A stretch of DNA of 64,000 nucleotides from positions 32,922,001 to 32,986,000 of the forward strand of contig CM114272.1 in NCBI GenBank assembly GCA_050084515.1, in the 5' to 3' direction. The position numbers and the translations under genes are program-made. This document shows, piece by piece, positions 48,801-62,494 of this stretch; position 1 is the stretch's first letter, and each line of letters begins with the position of its first letter. The notes under the pieces were generated by a model, which was not told the DNA's origin, made no database searches, and worked only from the letters and a program-made list of their open reading frames with translations. Source of the DNA: Blasia pusilla (Eukaryota > Marchantiophyta > Marchantiopsida > Blasiales).

Positions 48801-50860
48801 TAGTTGCTATGTAGCAACCCTAGCCACCTTCCCTATAGCTAGGCCACTTTGACCTCCACCATTATTCTCCACATCTAGAAAATGAATAACAGAGGAATGA
48901 ACATGTGCTACTCTGGTTGCCTATGCACTCTTTGCTTTAACAAGGTCCCAGGAAGTCCATGAGAGCCTATCTCTCCTCTTCTTGCCCCCAACCAATGCGA
49001 TACCTCTACAGACCCTATAGGCAATGCACTTACATGTGGATGTGACGGCATGGATGCCCCCTTCACCCGCCTCTACTCAACCATACATAGATTGACTATC
49101 CATGTGAGACAATTGAGGTCCATTTCTTGGCCCAATACTTGTCTCTGTGATGTCTTTGACACATTTGGCACTGATGTAGTATATGTAGCAAAACCCATGG
49201 CGCGCTCACGCTCATTAGCAATAGGCTCCTCAAAAACTTGGGTCTCCTTGTCCCATATCATGCCTAGCCCTCCTTGCCAAAAGGCATGGGATGTTGAGAA
49301 GCTCACCAACGTAGGAAAGGGTGCCCTTAACTCCCTCACCCTATTGGCTACTTCCAACGCTAGTCTATCATACCATGCCATCACTTGAGACCAACGCCTT
49401 GGATCCAAGATAACATCTATTGTCAAGCTAGTGTGGTGCTCTCTAAACTCCATCATAAGCTTGTTTCAATATCTCTGATGGTAGAAGGTTCGTCCACCAA
49501 AATTGTAAATGGTATGTGCACCATCCAACTCTCTCCGCATCCAAGAATACGTCAAGTTCAAAAAATGACCTCACCTGATGCACACTCATCATCATCTATG
49601 CACAAGTGTCTCCAAATAATGGCACATTCTCCGGAATGTATGTTAGAGCACAAATGATTGGTGCCAACTCTATCTAGATACTATGTCCCCAATGACAAAA
49701 TGTTGGTGGGTAGTGTATGTGAAAACCCCCTTACTATAGAAAACCGAAATAAATCAAGATATCTCTAAATTAACCTCGCCACATGGTGCAATGAGACTTA
49801 TCGTGCGATCTTATCTCTCTCTACATAAAAGTACTAATGCATCTACATGCATGCTTGCAATGATGCAGCCAATCCCGTGCTAATCCCTCTGAAGAGATCT
49901 AACACTCTAACAAGCTTCTCTGGACATTACCACACAATGGGTATGGTATCCAATATGTTGTAATGGTACGTGTGCCCACCAAAGCACTATCCATCGCATG
50001 CTCTAGGTGGACTCTAACAACGACCTCTTGTCGAGTTATAAATTGCATGGGTGACATACCCCCAATAGAAGTCTATATCTAAAAGGGATAAGGCCCAATG
50101 TCCCCTTTCCATAATCATAATGCTAAACACGCCACCTTCCTTAATATAAAGGTTTGTGCTCTCAAATTAAGTAAGACGTAGTGCGAGTGGTATACAATAC
50201 CTCCAAGACTAACCAAGCGAAAGTCTCTAGCTCAATTTTCCAACAACACTACACCTAGTATTACCATGGCTTGCTCTATTGCTAGGCTAGTTGGGATCAA
50301 GTTTGCATGGAAACAGATATGTTGGACATGCCCAATAAGTCCCCCGCGTGGGTGTTTTGGTACCCATGTGGTCCGCGCGGGCTTGGGACACAGAATTGAA
50401 TGCGCGCTCAAATTAAGGGAGGCAGGCAAGGATTTGCTCGCACATAGACCGTAGTAGCCTGCCCTAAGCCCGCGTTTCCCTGTGACAAGCCCCCACAGGA
50501 TCCGCCGTCTGGCTTGCATAAGGCCCGGAGAGTGACTCAAGTCCCATATGAGGACTAGCTGCAAGCCTTGAGCCCGCCTTGTGAGGCCCATAGGGCGAGC
50601 CGGTGGAGGCTACAAAATGGGTGGCAAGAATGAGCAACGGGTTCCTAGAGTGGGTGCGGGCTAATTAAGCCTAGGTTTACATTGTTGGTGGGGCAAGCTT
50701 GTGTACAGGCCGCGGGCACCAAGGCCCGCAGTGATATATTTGTACTAAGGATGGATATAATGAACTCTGTTCGTTTGCAATCATAGTTGCCATATCCACC
50801 AACTTTGCCGTCGTAGCCTGCCATGATTGAGTGGGGGATATCTCAAGTACCTACTCAAGG
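48801..50860. other. probable retrotransposon flank, unresolved
   Basis: The minus-strand frame 49,456-49,073 (contains LDPRRWSQVMAWYDRLALE) is protein-like and upstream of the gypsy RT, so it may be gag or protease-side sequence, but no motif proves it. Positions 50,260-50,720 are unusually GC-rich with repeated 'gcccgc' phrases and could be an LTR or promoter-like segment. Nothing else is recognised. Confidence 0.35.
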
Positions 50861-50870
50861 GGTAGGTCCC

Positions 50871-51080
50871 ATGGTTGCACAAAAAAGTACAAGTCCTTCC
50901 TTAAGACGGAAAATTCTAAACATGTCCACGGACATATGTTTCAAAAGGTGGGACCCACACTTATAGTTCATGATGGAAGCCAAGGCAAGGATGAGTGGAG
51001 CAATGAGGGAGGAGGGAGTGGAGGTGGAGGTGGAGGGAGGAAGAAACAGGGGAGTATGGAACACAAAGGCAAGTAAGGGG
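50871..51080 (+). repeat. dispersed repeat, copy 2 (partner at 447-640)
   Basis: Shares 'catggttgcacaaaa', 'tgtccacggacat', 'cccacactta/gtagttcatg' and the gggagggagtgga / ggaggaagaaa tract in order with copy 1. A short insertion follows the first block. Confidence 0.6.
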
Positions 51081-54000
51081 AAGGAGTAATACAATCAAAA
51101 CCCTAAACGCTCGTCACGTTCTAAATCTGGTTCTCCCCTCTTTAGCAACCAACCTTCCTAGACTTGACTCCTCTCAAGTGTTGGTTCACGCTTGGTTGAG
51201 GTTTCCTAGTTGCAACCATAAATGCATGAAACGCTCAACCTTGTGGGCATGTCATCTCTTGTTTCTCTTGCGTATCTTCCAAGAGACCATTCCAATGCGC
51301 AAACCATCATAGTGTGAGCCCGCTAGAGTTCGGATGTTCCGCTTGGAGCTCATTTAGTTATGAGGGCCGCAACACTGCGCTCAAATATAACACCTCCATA
51401 TATTGGTTTAACTTCCATCGCGACCAAGTCCATAATGGAAAACAAAAGAGCTTGATTCACCCTAGAGGCCATCTCCAATAATGTGTTCGACATTGGCTCT
51501 ATCCAAGTCGGCATAGCAGTCTCCTTTCCAAATCCTTAAGACGTCAATGAATCCATCGTACTTGTGGGAACCATTGATCATCTAGGTACCATCGATGATA
51601 TATGAAGTACCTCTGACAATGGAAAAGACCATAGAATCCTTGTTTATCGCCCATCAGCCCCTCCTATGAGTCACTCTCTTAACATCTCGAGTCTCCACCG
51701 TAAGAGCCTCTACTTGAGCTGCACTACACATAAAACAAATGCTTGAGAAATCCTCTCACGTATCCTAGTAAGACGTAGAGGCGCCACCCGACATAGATGC
51801 TCTGACGTCTAGCTGCATCCTTGACTGTGGCGTCGTCGACACGGCTGAAATCCTCTATTCCAATTGATTGATGCGGGTGGGAAGTACGGCTGTGGTGCAC
51901 ATGCTCTATCTCCTCAAGTAGGTGATGGACCTCTACTACCACAACCAAAAACTCCTTGACCTCCATTAATGCAACCACTCCAAGGCCCTTGACCTACCTC
52001 TGCATGTGTCTCTTGGCAAAAATTGAAACACCTATCTTTGGTATGACCATATCAGTGATAATGGTCACACGAAAATTATGGTGGGGCCTTGTGTCACTCC
52101 ATGTTTGCAATGATCAATCGTTGCATTCTCATGAATGCCTCTCTGAGACTTTAAACCGATCTCTACTGAAAAATCTTGTAGACTCTCCAATGTGTCGGTC
52201 TAGAAGCTCTCGTAACTCTTTCGCAACTGTCAAAATAATTTCATTGTAAGACTGGAACTAGGTGGTGCTCTAGCATCATAGGTCTTTGCCACCTTATGGC
52301 CCTCACTGCCATAATCTCCATCTAGTCCTTATGTTGATGGTGTAGGCTTATCCTCTCTTAGTATTCCATCATATGCCTTGTGGCTACTAGTGGAAACATA
52401 TCATGGACCCAAGTGCATCCTCAACATATCAATCTCTACTACGTGTAAAAACCGAAACCCTCGATATTCATCCATCGAAGGACCCTCTAAAAGTTGGAAT
52501 AAACCCTTCCACGGCATGAAAGGGTTGAATTGTGTAGGTGCTTGTATTGCGTGGGATGGAAGTCACATGATGTATCAAAATCCTAGATAAAGTCATCAGG
52601 ATAATTGGTGCCTATTGCACCCGAGAAGCAATGCTTACCCTTGTGGCTCATGTCCTCCATCTCTCTCCACGTGATATTTTCTCCATTTGTGATCTGGTCA
52701 TTGGATCCGTTGTCTAATGCTGATGATTTAACCACTGATAGAAGTTGGGATAGTTTCTCACTCGAAACCCATCAGTACCTTATTCCATTTCGTGTAATTC
52801 CCCTACCACTGCTCGAACTACCTTGTTCTTCCCAACCTTGGAAGAATGCCACGATGATAACCCTACCACACACGCTCAAGCACTTAGACTCGTCAAGAGT
52901 CTCCCATACTCCTCACTAGCTCTCATATGTTAATGCTAATCCTGTGATGACACGCCAGCCTTACGCACACTGAAAAATTTGGGCTCACCTTGAGCCTCTC
53001 GAACTAACTCACCTAAACTACTGACACACTCTCGGGTCATACCCACAACCCCTACTTGGACAACCGCCCTATATCCAAAAACACACTAAATATGCAAGGA
53101 GCCTACACTCAACATCATCATTGCATCCATCTAGCCTAAGGTGTACCCGATACCCAACACCCTCAATGACATGAGATAAGTATGAAAAAGGGACTTGAAT
53201 GACTAACGTGAACATGTACGTCATCACTTCACTACACGATTAACACTAATTGCTCTGTGTGATGTGGCAACCTCCGTGGCACGATAATCTCCTCGAACAC
53301 CATGTCAAACCCCCCATCAGAGTAGGTGGGGCACCCATATTGCTGGCAGTCGATAAAGTACAACCAAATTGTCACTCAATCGATTCGCAATGGCTAGGAG
53401 AATATCCATTCCAAATCACCATCCACAGTTGGAGAATACTAAGTCATGAAAGTTATCCTAAAACTCTCGAACCAACCTCCATTTATTATGGAGGTTACAC
53501 GGTTGATTTCCTATCATGTACTCCTTGCTAACCTTTTAATGCCGCTACTCACTACGTCTTAACCTTGTATTTTTGGCTATCTATGTCCGGCTAGCTTTCC
53601 ATGACTGCATGCATCCGACCATGTTACGCCATCCCATACAACCCTGACTCATCCCACTCACTCAACTCTCACCCAATGTCACTCCTGCGGCTACTCCGCC
53701 GACTCAACTAACCTCCGTCACATTTGTGTACTCCGTCCATCCCATATACTTGCAGCTTATGTCCCAACTCTGCAATTGCACACCTCTTTTTCTGCGCTCG
53801 GAACCCTAATTGGCAACACTCACTCCTTCAAAGCTCTGTTGTCTTACCTTGGTCAGGTTTGTAACTACTACCTCCCTTACTTCCTTCCGTCCGACCCACA
53901 CCCTTGGTCATAGTGATAGAGTCGCTTGTGAGATCTATCTGCATGAACTCTCCCAATTCAAGTCGACAGTCTCAACTCATTGCCCTATGCGGATCATGCC

Positions 54001-54595
54001 GTGTACTATATTACTATGTATCGCAACAATCCTGATGTTGTCTTGCTCTGCACCTCTCCTGCTATCCTCCTACCAACTTCCACTGAACTTGCTCACGTTG
54101 GCAAGCCTTCCTATGAGTCTCCTTTCCTACCCCGCAATCCGTCTTTACTACTTCCCTCGCCTACTAAGGTTTTTTGGGCCTTGCGATCCTATTGGACTTT
54201 CCTGTCAAGGCTCGGCCTTTGCCCCAACGCCCTCATGGCTACTATGCAATCGTAACCTAAACGCCTATGATTCCCTCAACTACCCTAAAAACCTACGACC
54301 TAATGGCTACAATCTAGCCGCCCTTTACGTGACAACCCCTCGATGGTTGTGTGACATAAAATTGAACTCCTTCTCTCTCTTGACATTCCCAACACTCACT
54401 TGCGTACACCCGTTGCCACACTTGATTGCAACCCCAGACATGTATGTGCGTCCTGCTCCCGGAGCCCGCTGAGCCTCCATTTTGTGGCCCGTGCAAGGTG
54501 GATGCACGTGCACGGGCCACCACCTCTAATGACTCATGTCGAGGAGAGAGCCCCAACATACTTCTATTTGTGTGCAATTGAAATGGATCCCCCTT
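51081..54595. other. repeat-like DNA, no gene recognised
   Basis: Frames on both strands reach 220 codons (53,810-54,472 plus), but composition is Leu/Pro/Ser/Thr-rich, no motifs are recognisable, and antisense frames are equally open. Given gypsy fragments on either side in the same orientation, this may be the remaining decayed body (gag or long 5' region) of gypsy elements on the minus strand. That is inference. Confidence 0.35.
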
Positions 54596-54599
54596 GAGG

Positions 54600-55040
54600 G
54601 ATCTTATCAAGATAAGGACAAACATCAGTATATCTTTGACATGTTGAAAAGCCACTCTTCATCCAACTTTGTCAACATAATCATAGACTTCACTATCACA
54701 GAAAAATCCTTGACGTATCTTCAATAAAACCCGCCAATCCCAAGAACGTGTGAGCTTGGCATAAATCTATAGGGCATGGAATAACTTCCACGTTCATTTG
54801 CCAAACTCCTAACTTGTCAGATGTATAGTATAACCTAGATACTCATGTGATCTTGGAAGTACCTACACCCATATTCTTTCAAACGTTGAAACATCTCAAC
54901 GTAATGTTGCTAATGCTTCTCCACTGTGAAACTTGAGACTAATGTCATTACTTTGGTATCTCAAAAAATTCAGATTTGCAAAGATCTTATCCATGACTCT
55001 TTGAATATGTAGCAAAGGATTCCTTGACCTAAATGATTTG
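54600..55040 (-). mobile_element. Ty3/gypsy pol fragment 2
   Basis: On the minus strand from about 55,040: MDKIFANLNF, then HEYLGYTIHLTS, then TFLGLAGFY and RYVKDFSVIVKSM (about 54,750-54,670). These are the end of the RT and the start of the RNase H connector of gypsy pol. It overlaps the corresponding part of fragment 1 in content, so it is a second copy. An in-frame stop inside FY-RY and a lost catalytic box mark it as dead. Confidence 0.7.
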
Positions 55041-58000
55041 AATTGCCATTGGCACAAGATGTTGTAATACACTTGTTGTAATACTCATTTATCTACACCT
55101 TTGGTATTTTAGAATTAGCTCTTAATCTTTTCAATGTGGCCTTATTAGTCATACATGGGTCTTAAGGATATTTACCATGACCTAAAATATGAAAAACCAT
55201 CAAATATTCATTTCAATACTAAGCTAGGTTATAACCTCATTGGAGTCCTACACTTATGGGACTTATGAAGCATTTCTCAAGTTTCATCCTTGGTTCCATC
55301 CTTTTCTTGGCTATACCGCTTAGGATTATAATTATTATCATTCTAGAGGTCCATTTAAGCTCGTGTCTCACCCTTCAAATCAAGCTTTACTTTTAAAACT
55401 CCAATACATTTCCAGCTTAGAGCAAATCCACTCAAATTGTCATGCACTACATTTGCGTGTTGGTTATGAGAATCGTGAGATCACATATTACTTTCTTTCT
55501 TTCTTTCTTTTTACCGCGTCTTTCCCAATGTTATTTGATGTCGTCGCCTCCATGTCACACTTCTATTTTTATCCCAAGACCTCTACTATGTCCTCTATAT
55601 CATGCCACTATCAACAAATTATGTGGAAGAATTAGCAAATCTTCCATGCAGGACTTTCCAAAAAAATAAAAAAATTTCTACAAAAACGTTAATTAAGCTT
55701 TCCTGTAAGCCAACTTGACTGCCCACCTACACAGAATGATTTCTCCTCGGGTATAAGTTTGTAGGATTGTATGTGAAATTTGGCAAACTGCATATTCAAT
55801 ACATAGCCCCAAATCTGCCACGTAGGGATATGCGATGAAGACATAGGAAGGTCATCCCAAGTTCCAAGTAATGTCTTTTACCTTTTGGTGAGAATTGAGG
55901 AATCGTCCATGTTTCATGGCATGTGACATGTGTAGCTCTAAGGACGTGAGAGTCTGGACCTCGGATGGGTATCGGATGACAACGCAAAGTTCGAGACACT
56001 TGGTTGGCTGGAAGGAAGCGTTACAGACAAACCATCATGGCAGGTGAGAGAGCAAGGGTCCACCCAAGTTCCCAAGGTATGTGGTCAGATAGAGTTTAAG
56101 TGGCTATGCAAAAGTTACCATGAAAATGCTACATAATAGAATTGAGAGTTGATAAGAGTTCCCTAGTAACCCTGAATTGTTAACAAACAGTTGTTACTAA
56201 ATTTGGTCAACCACAGAGCAAGCAGAAGTATCACTGAAGCATTTCCAATTCGCTTTCATGTGGAAGAAATGGACATGACTTCCATCTTCTAGGCATAGGG
56301 TGCCAATAAGGACAACTCTGACTGATCCATGCTAGTTACTAATGTCTTAACGAGCTCTAGTCAGCTTGACCTTCAAGATTCAGCTCCATAGTGGGTAATA
56401 TCCATGAGAGAAAGTAGTAAAATAAAAAAGAAAATCCTTTGGAGCTCACATACACAAGTACTTGTGATTTTTTAATGCAACTAAACCCTAAACCCAACTT
56501 ATCTAATTACGTTTGAGACACGAGTTGAACTTGACATGAAGGTCCTTAAACCCTTATATCATTCTTTCAGACAATGCTTAGGCGTGATTACCCTGCCTTC
56601 TATGAGTAAATATGATGGAACTCTCTCGACACCAAGAACAGTAACCATCCAGACAAGCAATAGTTTCAGAACTTCCTTTTTTTGGTGGCTTTGGAGACAA
56701 TTTCAGCACAGCTATTGCAACTGCCTACCGTTGTCGTGAGCCTTTCACTGTGGTTGGTAAAGATCTGATACCTTTTCTAATCTGCACCCAACACCATATG
56801 ATGATGATCTGTCAGCACATCAACTGTACAACACATTGCTATGCATAAGGAAGAATATCCTAGCCTGGGGACTGTCTAAGTTTCTTTCATGAACAGTCAA
56901 TGTGGATTCAAAAAACTGATGGAAAGAACACAAATGCATTCATCGACGATAATAGTATAGTGGTAGAATGATTGGATTCGAACTAATGATCAAAGGGATG
57001 CAAAGAAATACATCAAGAAAATTTAAGTGCGGACTAGGGGCGTGACAGAAAAAATCCTGTTAACTGTCATGACAGCACATGGGGAACCCCAAAAAGGAAG
57101 GAAAAAAATGTCTGATATAACTGAGCTACCAGTTACTGCTGATCAAGAAGCAGAATTTTGATTATTGAGAATACCTCAAGAGTCCATATGTTCCAAAGCA
57201 ACGGCCACAAGCTGTCTGAAGTAAGCGAAGCTATAGCAATTGTTCTCTTTTATAGAAAAGATAAAAGCGGGTCCAGTCCCTGAATGCCTGAGATTCGTGG
57301 AGTTTGTAGTAAAAGTCGACTTTTGTCAGCTGCCAGGCTTTGGTGCCATAGCCAAGATGTCAACCTCGACGTGCAAAAGTATGACTCTCTGGGCATACTT
57401 CCTCTTTTTTATTTTGAGAGACAGGACTGTAGCAAACAGAGTAGTAAAAATTCCAAGGGGATTTTACTTGTCCATCTCTTGCACTGCCTTCATGCTTTCA
57501 GCAGAATGGACTCCACAACTTGCCTTCTATAATGATCTCACCTAAGATAATGTGAACCTGCAGACAGTTTGTCACATCTCCAAAGCTAAGGTAGAACCAC
57601 CTACCCACTACTTCTAATTTGCGCTTGAGTTGTTTAAGATGTGATGATTGCCAATATTTGGTATCCAAACACCAACAACACGTAGATTGCCACCGACTCA
57701 GGGGCAGCTAAACAAGTTAAACGCTTCACCTATAGATGCTATGACAAGAAGAGAAGATAAAAAAAGGTTGGCAGTGGTAAATGAAGCAAGTACATCTCCT
57801 TATGATCAGGTTATTCAAAACATGGGTGGGTATGACAAACTTGAAGGAAATTGTTGCTTTCGGATATTTTGGAGACTATGATAGATATGATTAAGAGAAT
57901 TGCATGAAAGAATCAAATAACACAGGAACCTTACTAAAAGACCAAATAATTTAAAAAACTCCAACAACTATCTTATTCTAACTCTCATCCACATCCCCTA

Positions 58001-58920
58001 TTCTCACTCCACTCCATGCCTCCTTCGTGCCTCCTTTCCACTATCTCCATGTCTACCTCCTCTGGGTTGTCAATCCCCTACACCTCCACCAATCCGCATC
58101 CTTTTTCCTCCCTTTGCTCCTTGTTGCCTGCTTGCCTAACTACATCCCTCCCATTATCTCCACCTCTAACTCCTCTCACTTGTCAACCCCCTGTACCCCC
58201 AACCATGATTCCACCCATGGTTGGTAATCCTAGATTTTCTTGGGCATAGAAATTTCCCACACACAAGGTGGGATTGGACATCCACTAAAAACTTTGTAGT
58301 GTATGTGGTATGTATGATCAGACTTTTTCAACCTTGAAGAAAGGAGGTATTAGGAATTTTCTTGGAAAATTTTCCACTAGTGCTTTGTTTGGAAACTCTA
58401 TAGGTGAAGAGACATTTGATGTAGAATTTTCTTGTTGTTTTCTTTTATTACATTCCTTCATAAATACTACAAATATAAGTGTGATACCTTTGAGACAAAC
58501 ATATCTATCTTTACGCCGTAATTATAATTATGAGTAATAGTTTCCACTTATCTCATTCAATACAAAGATTGATTAGATATAAACATGTTGGAGATTTCCA
58601 TTATTATTTATTCCTTGGATAGATGAAAGAAACTAGTACCAAATAGAATATGGAATGTGTGGAGTATTCAAAGAAAATACTACATATTAACCTTTATGGA
58701 TTCTTGGAAGCCCCCACTCCAATTACTTCTTTATTTTTTGGAAATAGTTCCATTCATTATAAGAAATTTATTTATTAGAATAATATGGATCAAGGGTCCC
58801 TAATATTGGAGAATAAAGGTGTGAACTCCTCCAAATAGTATAGATTTCATCTATACACATTGTAAGTAATACCATTCATATTTGCAATCTAGCTCTTTTA
58901 ATTTTCATTTTCGTACATAA
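55041..58920. other. intergenic DNA with some coding-like frames, no gene assigned
   Basis: 55,490-55,511 is a (CTTT)n short repeat. From 55,700 to 57,600 the sequence is less AT-rich. Frames at 55,999-55,796 (minus), 57,240-57,545 (plus) and 57,284-57,532 (plus) look weakly protein-like, and a 'caag|gtatgt' donor-like site lies at 56,078. I could not join them into a gene or recognise a family. The frames at 58,016-58,249 are pyrimidine-rich low-complexity sequence. Confidence 0.4.
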
Positions 58921-58929
58921 TATTTATTT

Positions 58930-59290
58930 TAAGAAGCACTAGTAGAGTGCCCGTGCAATGCACGAGAAAAAAAAAGTGTTTGAAGAGCTAGTGTATAGCC
59001 CGTGAAGGGAAGAAATTAATGATATTGCACATAAATGCAAGTTTCTTTAGCATGTGAAACATTTTCTTGTTGCCCAATTGCCAAGTGTCAAGCAGAGAGG
59101 TGTTTGCAAATCAAGAAAGGCACTCTCCCATAATATCATAGATAAGGTGCTCGTGCGATGCACGGGAAATAAAAATGTGTATGAAGAGCTAGTGTATAGC
59201 CCGTGAAGGGAAGAGATTAATGATATTGCACATAAATTCAATTTTTTTTCTTGTTGCCTGGAATATGTGAAACATTTTCTTGCTACCAAA
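58930..59290 (+). repeat. tandem pair of about 200-bp units with a GTGCANTGCAC hairpin core
   Basis: Unit 1 starts near 58,945 and unit 2 near 59,145. Each has a 'gtgc(c/t)cgtgc(a/g)atgcacg' palindromic core, then 'gaagagctagtgtatagcc', 'cgtgaagggaaga', 'attaatgatattgcacata' and 'gtgaaacattttcttg'. A related core lies at 27,986-28,012. The hairpin core next to 'actagt' resembles termini common in plant non-autonomous DNA elements, but no complete element ends were found. Confidence 0.7.
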
Positions 59291-61303
59291 TTTCTTTCAC
59301 CAAATGAGTATATAGAGATATAAATTAAAATTTTATTTCACAGGGTGATTTTTAGATAATTGGTCACTAATGAGTAATGATGTAATATATATAAATTGAT
59401 ATAATCTAAAATGAAATCTTATTATAAGGGACGAAGCACTTATGAATCATCATCATTAGATATTCAACCATTATACGGGATGAGGTACTTATGACTCAGC
59501 ATCATAAAATATTATGAGAATGATTTATGAAGATATAGGAGATATAGTATTTGGAGGAATACTCATAATCTTTATTGGTGAATTTTGGAAAAACTTCCCC
59601 TGTGGTCATTATGGAATCAGCTACAACTTATCCAAGAAATTTTTAAGATCTCAATTTAATGGTCTTATGTTATGATGATCAAATTTATAAGAAAATATTA
59701 AAGTTCAAACTTTGGAAGCTCATCAAAAAGCTTTTGTAGATAAGTCATTAAATGTGGGAGAGGGTTCTGTGCTTTCCATATTGACTAGGAAGATTATTTG
59801 AACATACTACTTCCACTTGAAAAGGTAGCTAAAAGTAGGAAAATGAGTGATCTTATTGAGATTATCTATGGTAATGGTCCTCAAAGATTTTGCTGCTATG
59901 AATGCTTTGAGAGATAGAATAATTTTGACACTAAGAAGTAGAGATATCAATGAGATAAATAAGAAAGTGATGTCTTCATTTGATGGAGAGATAATACTTT
60001 TTTTCCATCTTCTTTGAAATTCTTTCAAAATATAAATAGTAATAAAAAATTCTTACAATTGTAAACATATCTTATAGAAATGAGCATAAGTACCTTAGTG
60101 TTTATTCTAAGTAAGGGGATGATTCAAGTTTATCAATAATAATTCTTAAGTATATGTTTACACCTCTTACAATTTAATATTGGTGTATCAATCATGTTCT
60201 TGAGATACATGAATGATTCAAAGAGACTAGAAAATGATAGTTGATTAGTGATTTATGGATTCATAAGATATACGATAGATGTAAAATCATCACAGGGAAG
60301 AATATTGGAGATTAAAGTTCCATTATGTCTGATCTCGGTTTACTTTTTTATTTTTTACTCATAGAGTTTTTTCCATTCCCTATCCATATGGATTTTTCCA
60401 TAAATTGTAATAAGTCTTGATATAAAATTTTACAAAAGTTTGGAATGTACTTGCCTACATATAAACTTTTACCCTTTCCTTATATTTCAGAATTTTTTGA
60501 GTATCCACTTTGGTGTATATTTCTTCCATATACCATATACATATGGTTTTTTTTTTTTTTTTTTTTCGTACCTCTCCATTAGAAATAATTGTATTGGGGT
60601 TTGGGTTTGAGAATCCATTTTGTCAAGATGCTAGTGCTAAGTGAGGATGGAGTCTTGGTTGGTTTGAAGAGTGAGATATGTGGATGGGTTTTGATGGGCT
60701 ATATCTTTGGTACGGTGGAGGAGGTCAAATCTCTTTTGTGGTGATTTGCATCCATGCTTTGACCTTAATTAGTCAAATGCAAAATCCCCTTTATGTGATT
60801 GTGGATGCTCTTCAATGCTTATTGTAACATCATGCCCTCCTAAGTCACAAGTTTGAGTGGTTTAAGGTTACATGCAAACATGTGCAAGTCCTTCCTGAGG
60901 AAAAACTTATCAAGATGAGAAAGTTTCCCACACACCTTTTCATTCCTCCATGGAAATGCTTATATGGAGTTGATAAAATTGGCCAATTCACACTTTATAA
61001 TCCTATAACCAAAAAGTAGACTGTAGGGCATCAAAAGTAATATAACACAAAAGGAAGAAGAGGGAAGTTGCAATAATACCACAAGAAAGACATGAAATCC
61101 TAACAAAAGCTAAACTCAAATAAAAATGAAAATACTTCACCATATAGATCAAGGTGGGGAAAAATTTAAGAGCACTCATGATTGGTTTTTTGGAGGCTCC
61201 GCACTCTTAAGAAAATGGAAAAATGATTTCATCCCCCACCTCTCCCAAACCTCCAAAATCATCGCATAAGATGATAAGATCTCTCCATGGCCGATTTGCC
61301 TCT
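59291..61303. other. AT-rich intergenic DNA, no gene
   Basis: No motif-bearing frame. A run of 20 t bases lies at 60,547-60,566. Sequence up to the copia LTR shows no duplicated genes or structured repeats that I can see. Confidence 0.5.
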
Positions 61304-61616
61304 TATTGAAGATTGAGTTACATTCAAACTGATGAGACACCTGAGCTACTACATTTGGTACTCACACAAAGTAAGGAAGTTTAATCTTGGTAAGTCAGCT
61401 AAGGGTGATTATCTTAACTAGGGTTAGTAAATCACAGTTAGTCTAACTTGAGATTATGGTTAAGATTAGGGTTAGGGTTGCTTGTATATTCCCTATATAA
61501 TTGAGAAGGGGACCAGCCTCCACTCATTCTCTCATTGCAGAATTTTGTTATCCATGGTGGTGTGTAAGTGTGAGAGCCGTTTTCCACCAATTATGCTTCC
61601 TTAGCAGTTTTCTACA
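61304..61616 (+). repeat. copia copy 2, left LTR (313 bp)
   Basis: Starts 'tattgaagattgag' and ends 'gttttctaca'. Same length as the left LTR of copy 1, with substitutions throughout. Contains 'ccctatataattgag', probably the LTR promoter TATA. Confidence 0.88.
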
Positions 61617-61628
61617 TGGTATCATAGC
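61617..61628 (+). promoter_or_regulatory. copia primer-binding site
   Basis: 'tggtatcatagc' directly follows the LTR end. It differs by one base from the tggtatcagagc complementary to the 3' end of plant initiator methionine tRNA, the usual primer for plant copia elements. In copy 1 the same place is degraded to 'tgatattaaagt'. Confidence 0.85.
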
Positions 61629-62494
61629 GATAGGAGAACATCACTTCAAATTCTTGGTGTTTGAGGAGAGAAGAGAGGCAAGAGAATGCACAATTTCAGT
61701 TTGGGAGAAAGAATTTTCGAGCTCAGTGGGTGCAGATTTCAGGTGGAACTTTGATGGTGATAAAACTTTGGAGGCGTTTTTTGAGGGCTTTTCCGGTCGA
61801 ATTAGCGATCTGGATCTGCATCTGTCAGAAGAATGCCAAAGGCTTGCCCAAATAGACTTGTAGAGCTCCTTGAGAGCTATCCAAGGTATCCCAAATTGCT
61901 TTATTATGACATTTTGAGCTCATGCAATAGCAATTTCAGTATAGGAAAGTGCAATTAGTGAAGAAAAGTTGTGCAATTTGTTCTCTATATGCTAATTTCG
62001 ACTAGTTCTTTCATACAATTGTTCAATTTTGGAAAATTTCAGGTCGATTTTTGTGAAGGATTGGTCTATGCTTCAATTGGAGCAGTGGAGAGCTTGAAAT
62101 TACCTTTTTGTGAGTGAAATGTTTGTCATGGACTATTCCTCAACATCAATCACAAGCGAGAAGCTAGATAAGCATACTTACAATGTGTGGAAGTTTCGCA
62201 TGAAAAAATTTCTCATGGGTCAAGAACTATGGCAACTTGCCACAGGTGATGAGGCCAAGCCAGAAGGTGACTCAACACACTAATTTTTGTGCTTGGAACA
62301 AACGTGCAAGGCAAGTAATCTACTACATTTCAATAACAATCAATTCGCCAATGATAGATCACATTCAAGATGTTGATACTCCGAAGGAGACTTGGGATGC
62401 ATTGTTCCAGAAATCTACAAAGGCCAAAAAGCTTCAATTGAAATAGCAATGGAACGAAGTGAGGAAAGGATCGTAGAGCATCAATGATTATGTT

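Noticed and set aside
53810-54472. 220-codon plus-strand frame
   Set aside because: Composition is Leu/Pro/Ser/Thr-rich without motifs, antisense frames are open too, and it lies between minus-strand gypsy fragments.
56940-57000. tRNA-like phrases ('tagtggtagaatg' and 'ggattcgaac')
   Set aside because: The D-arm-like and T-arm-like phrases are too close together and no acceptor stem or anticodon arm can be formed.
57240-57545. Overlapping 101- and 82-codon frames that looked like exons
   Set aside because: Neither these nor the minus-strand reading could be extended by plausible splice sites into a recognisable protein.
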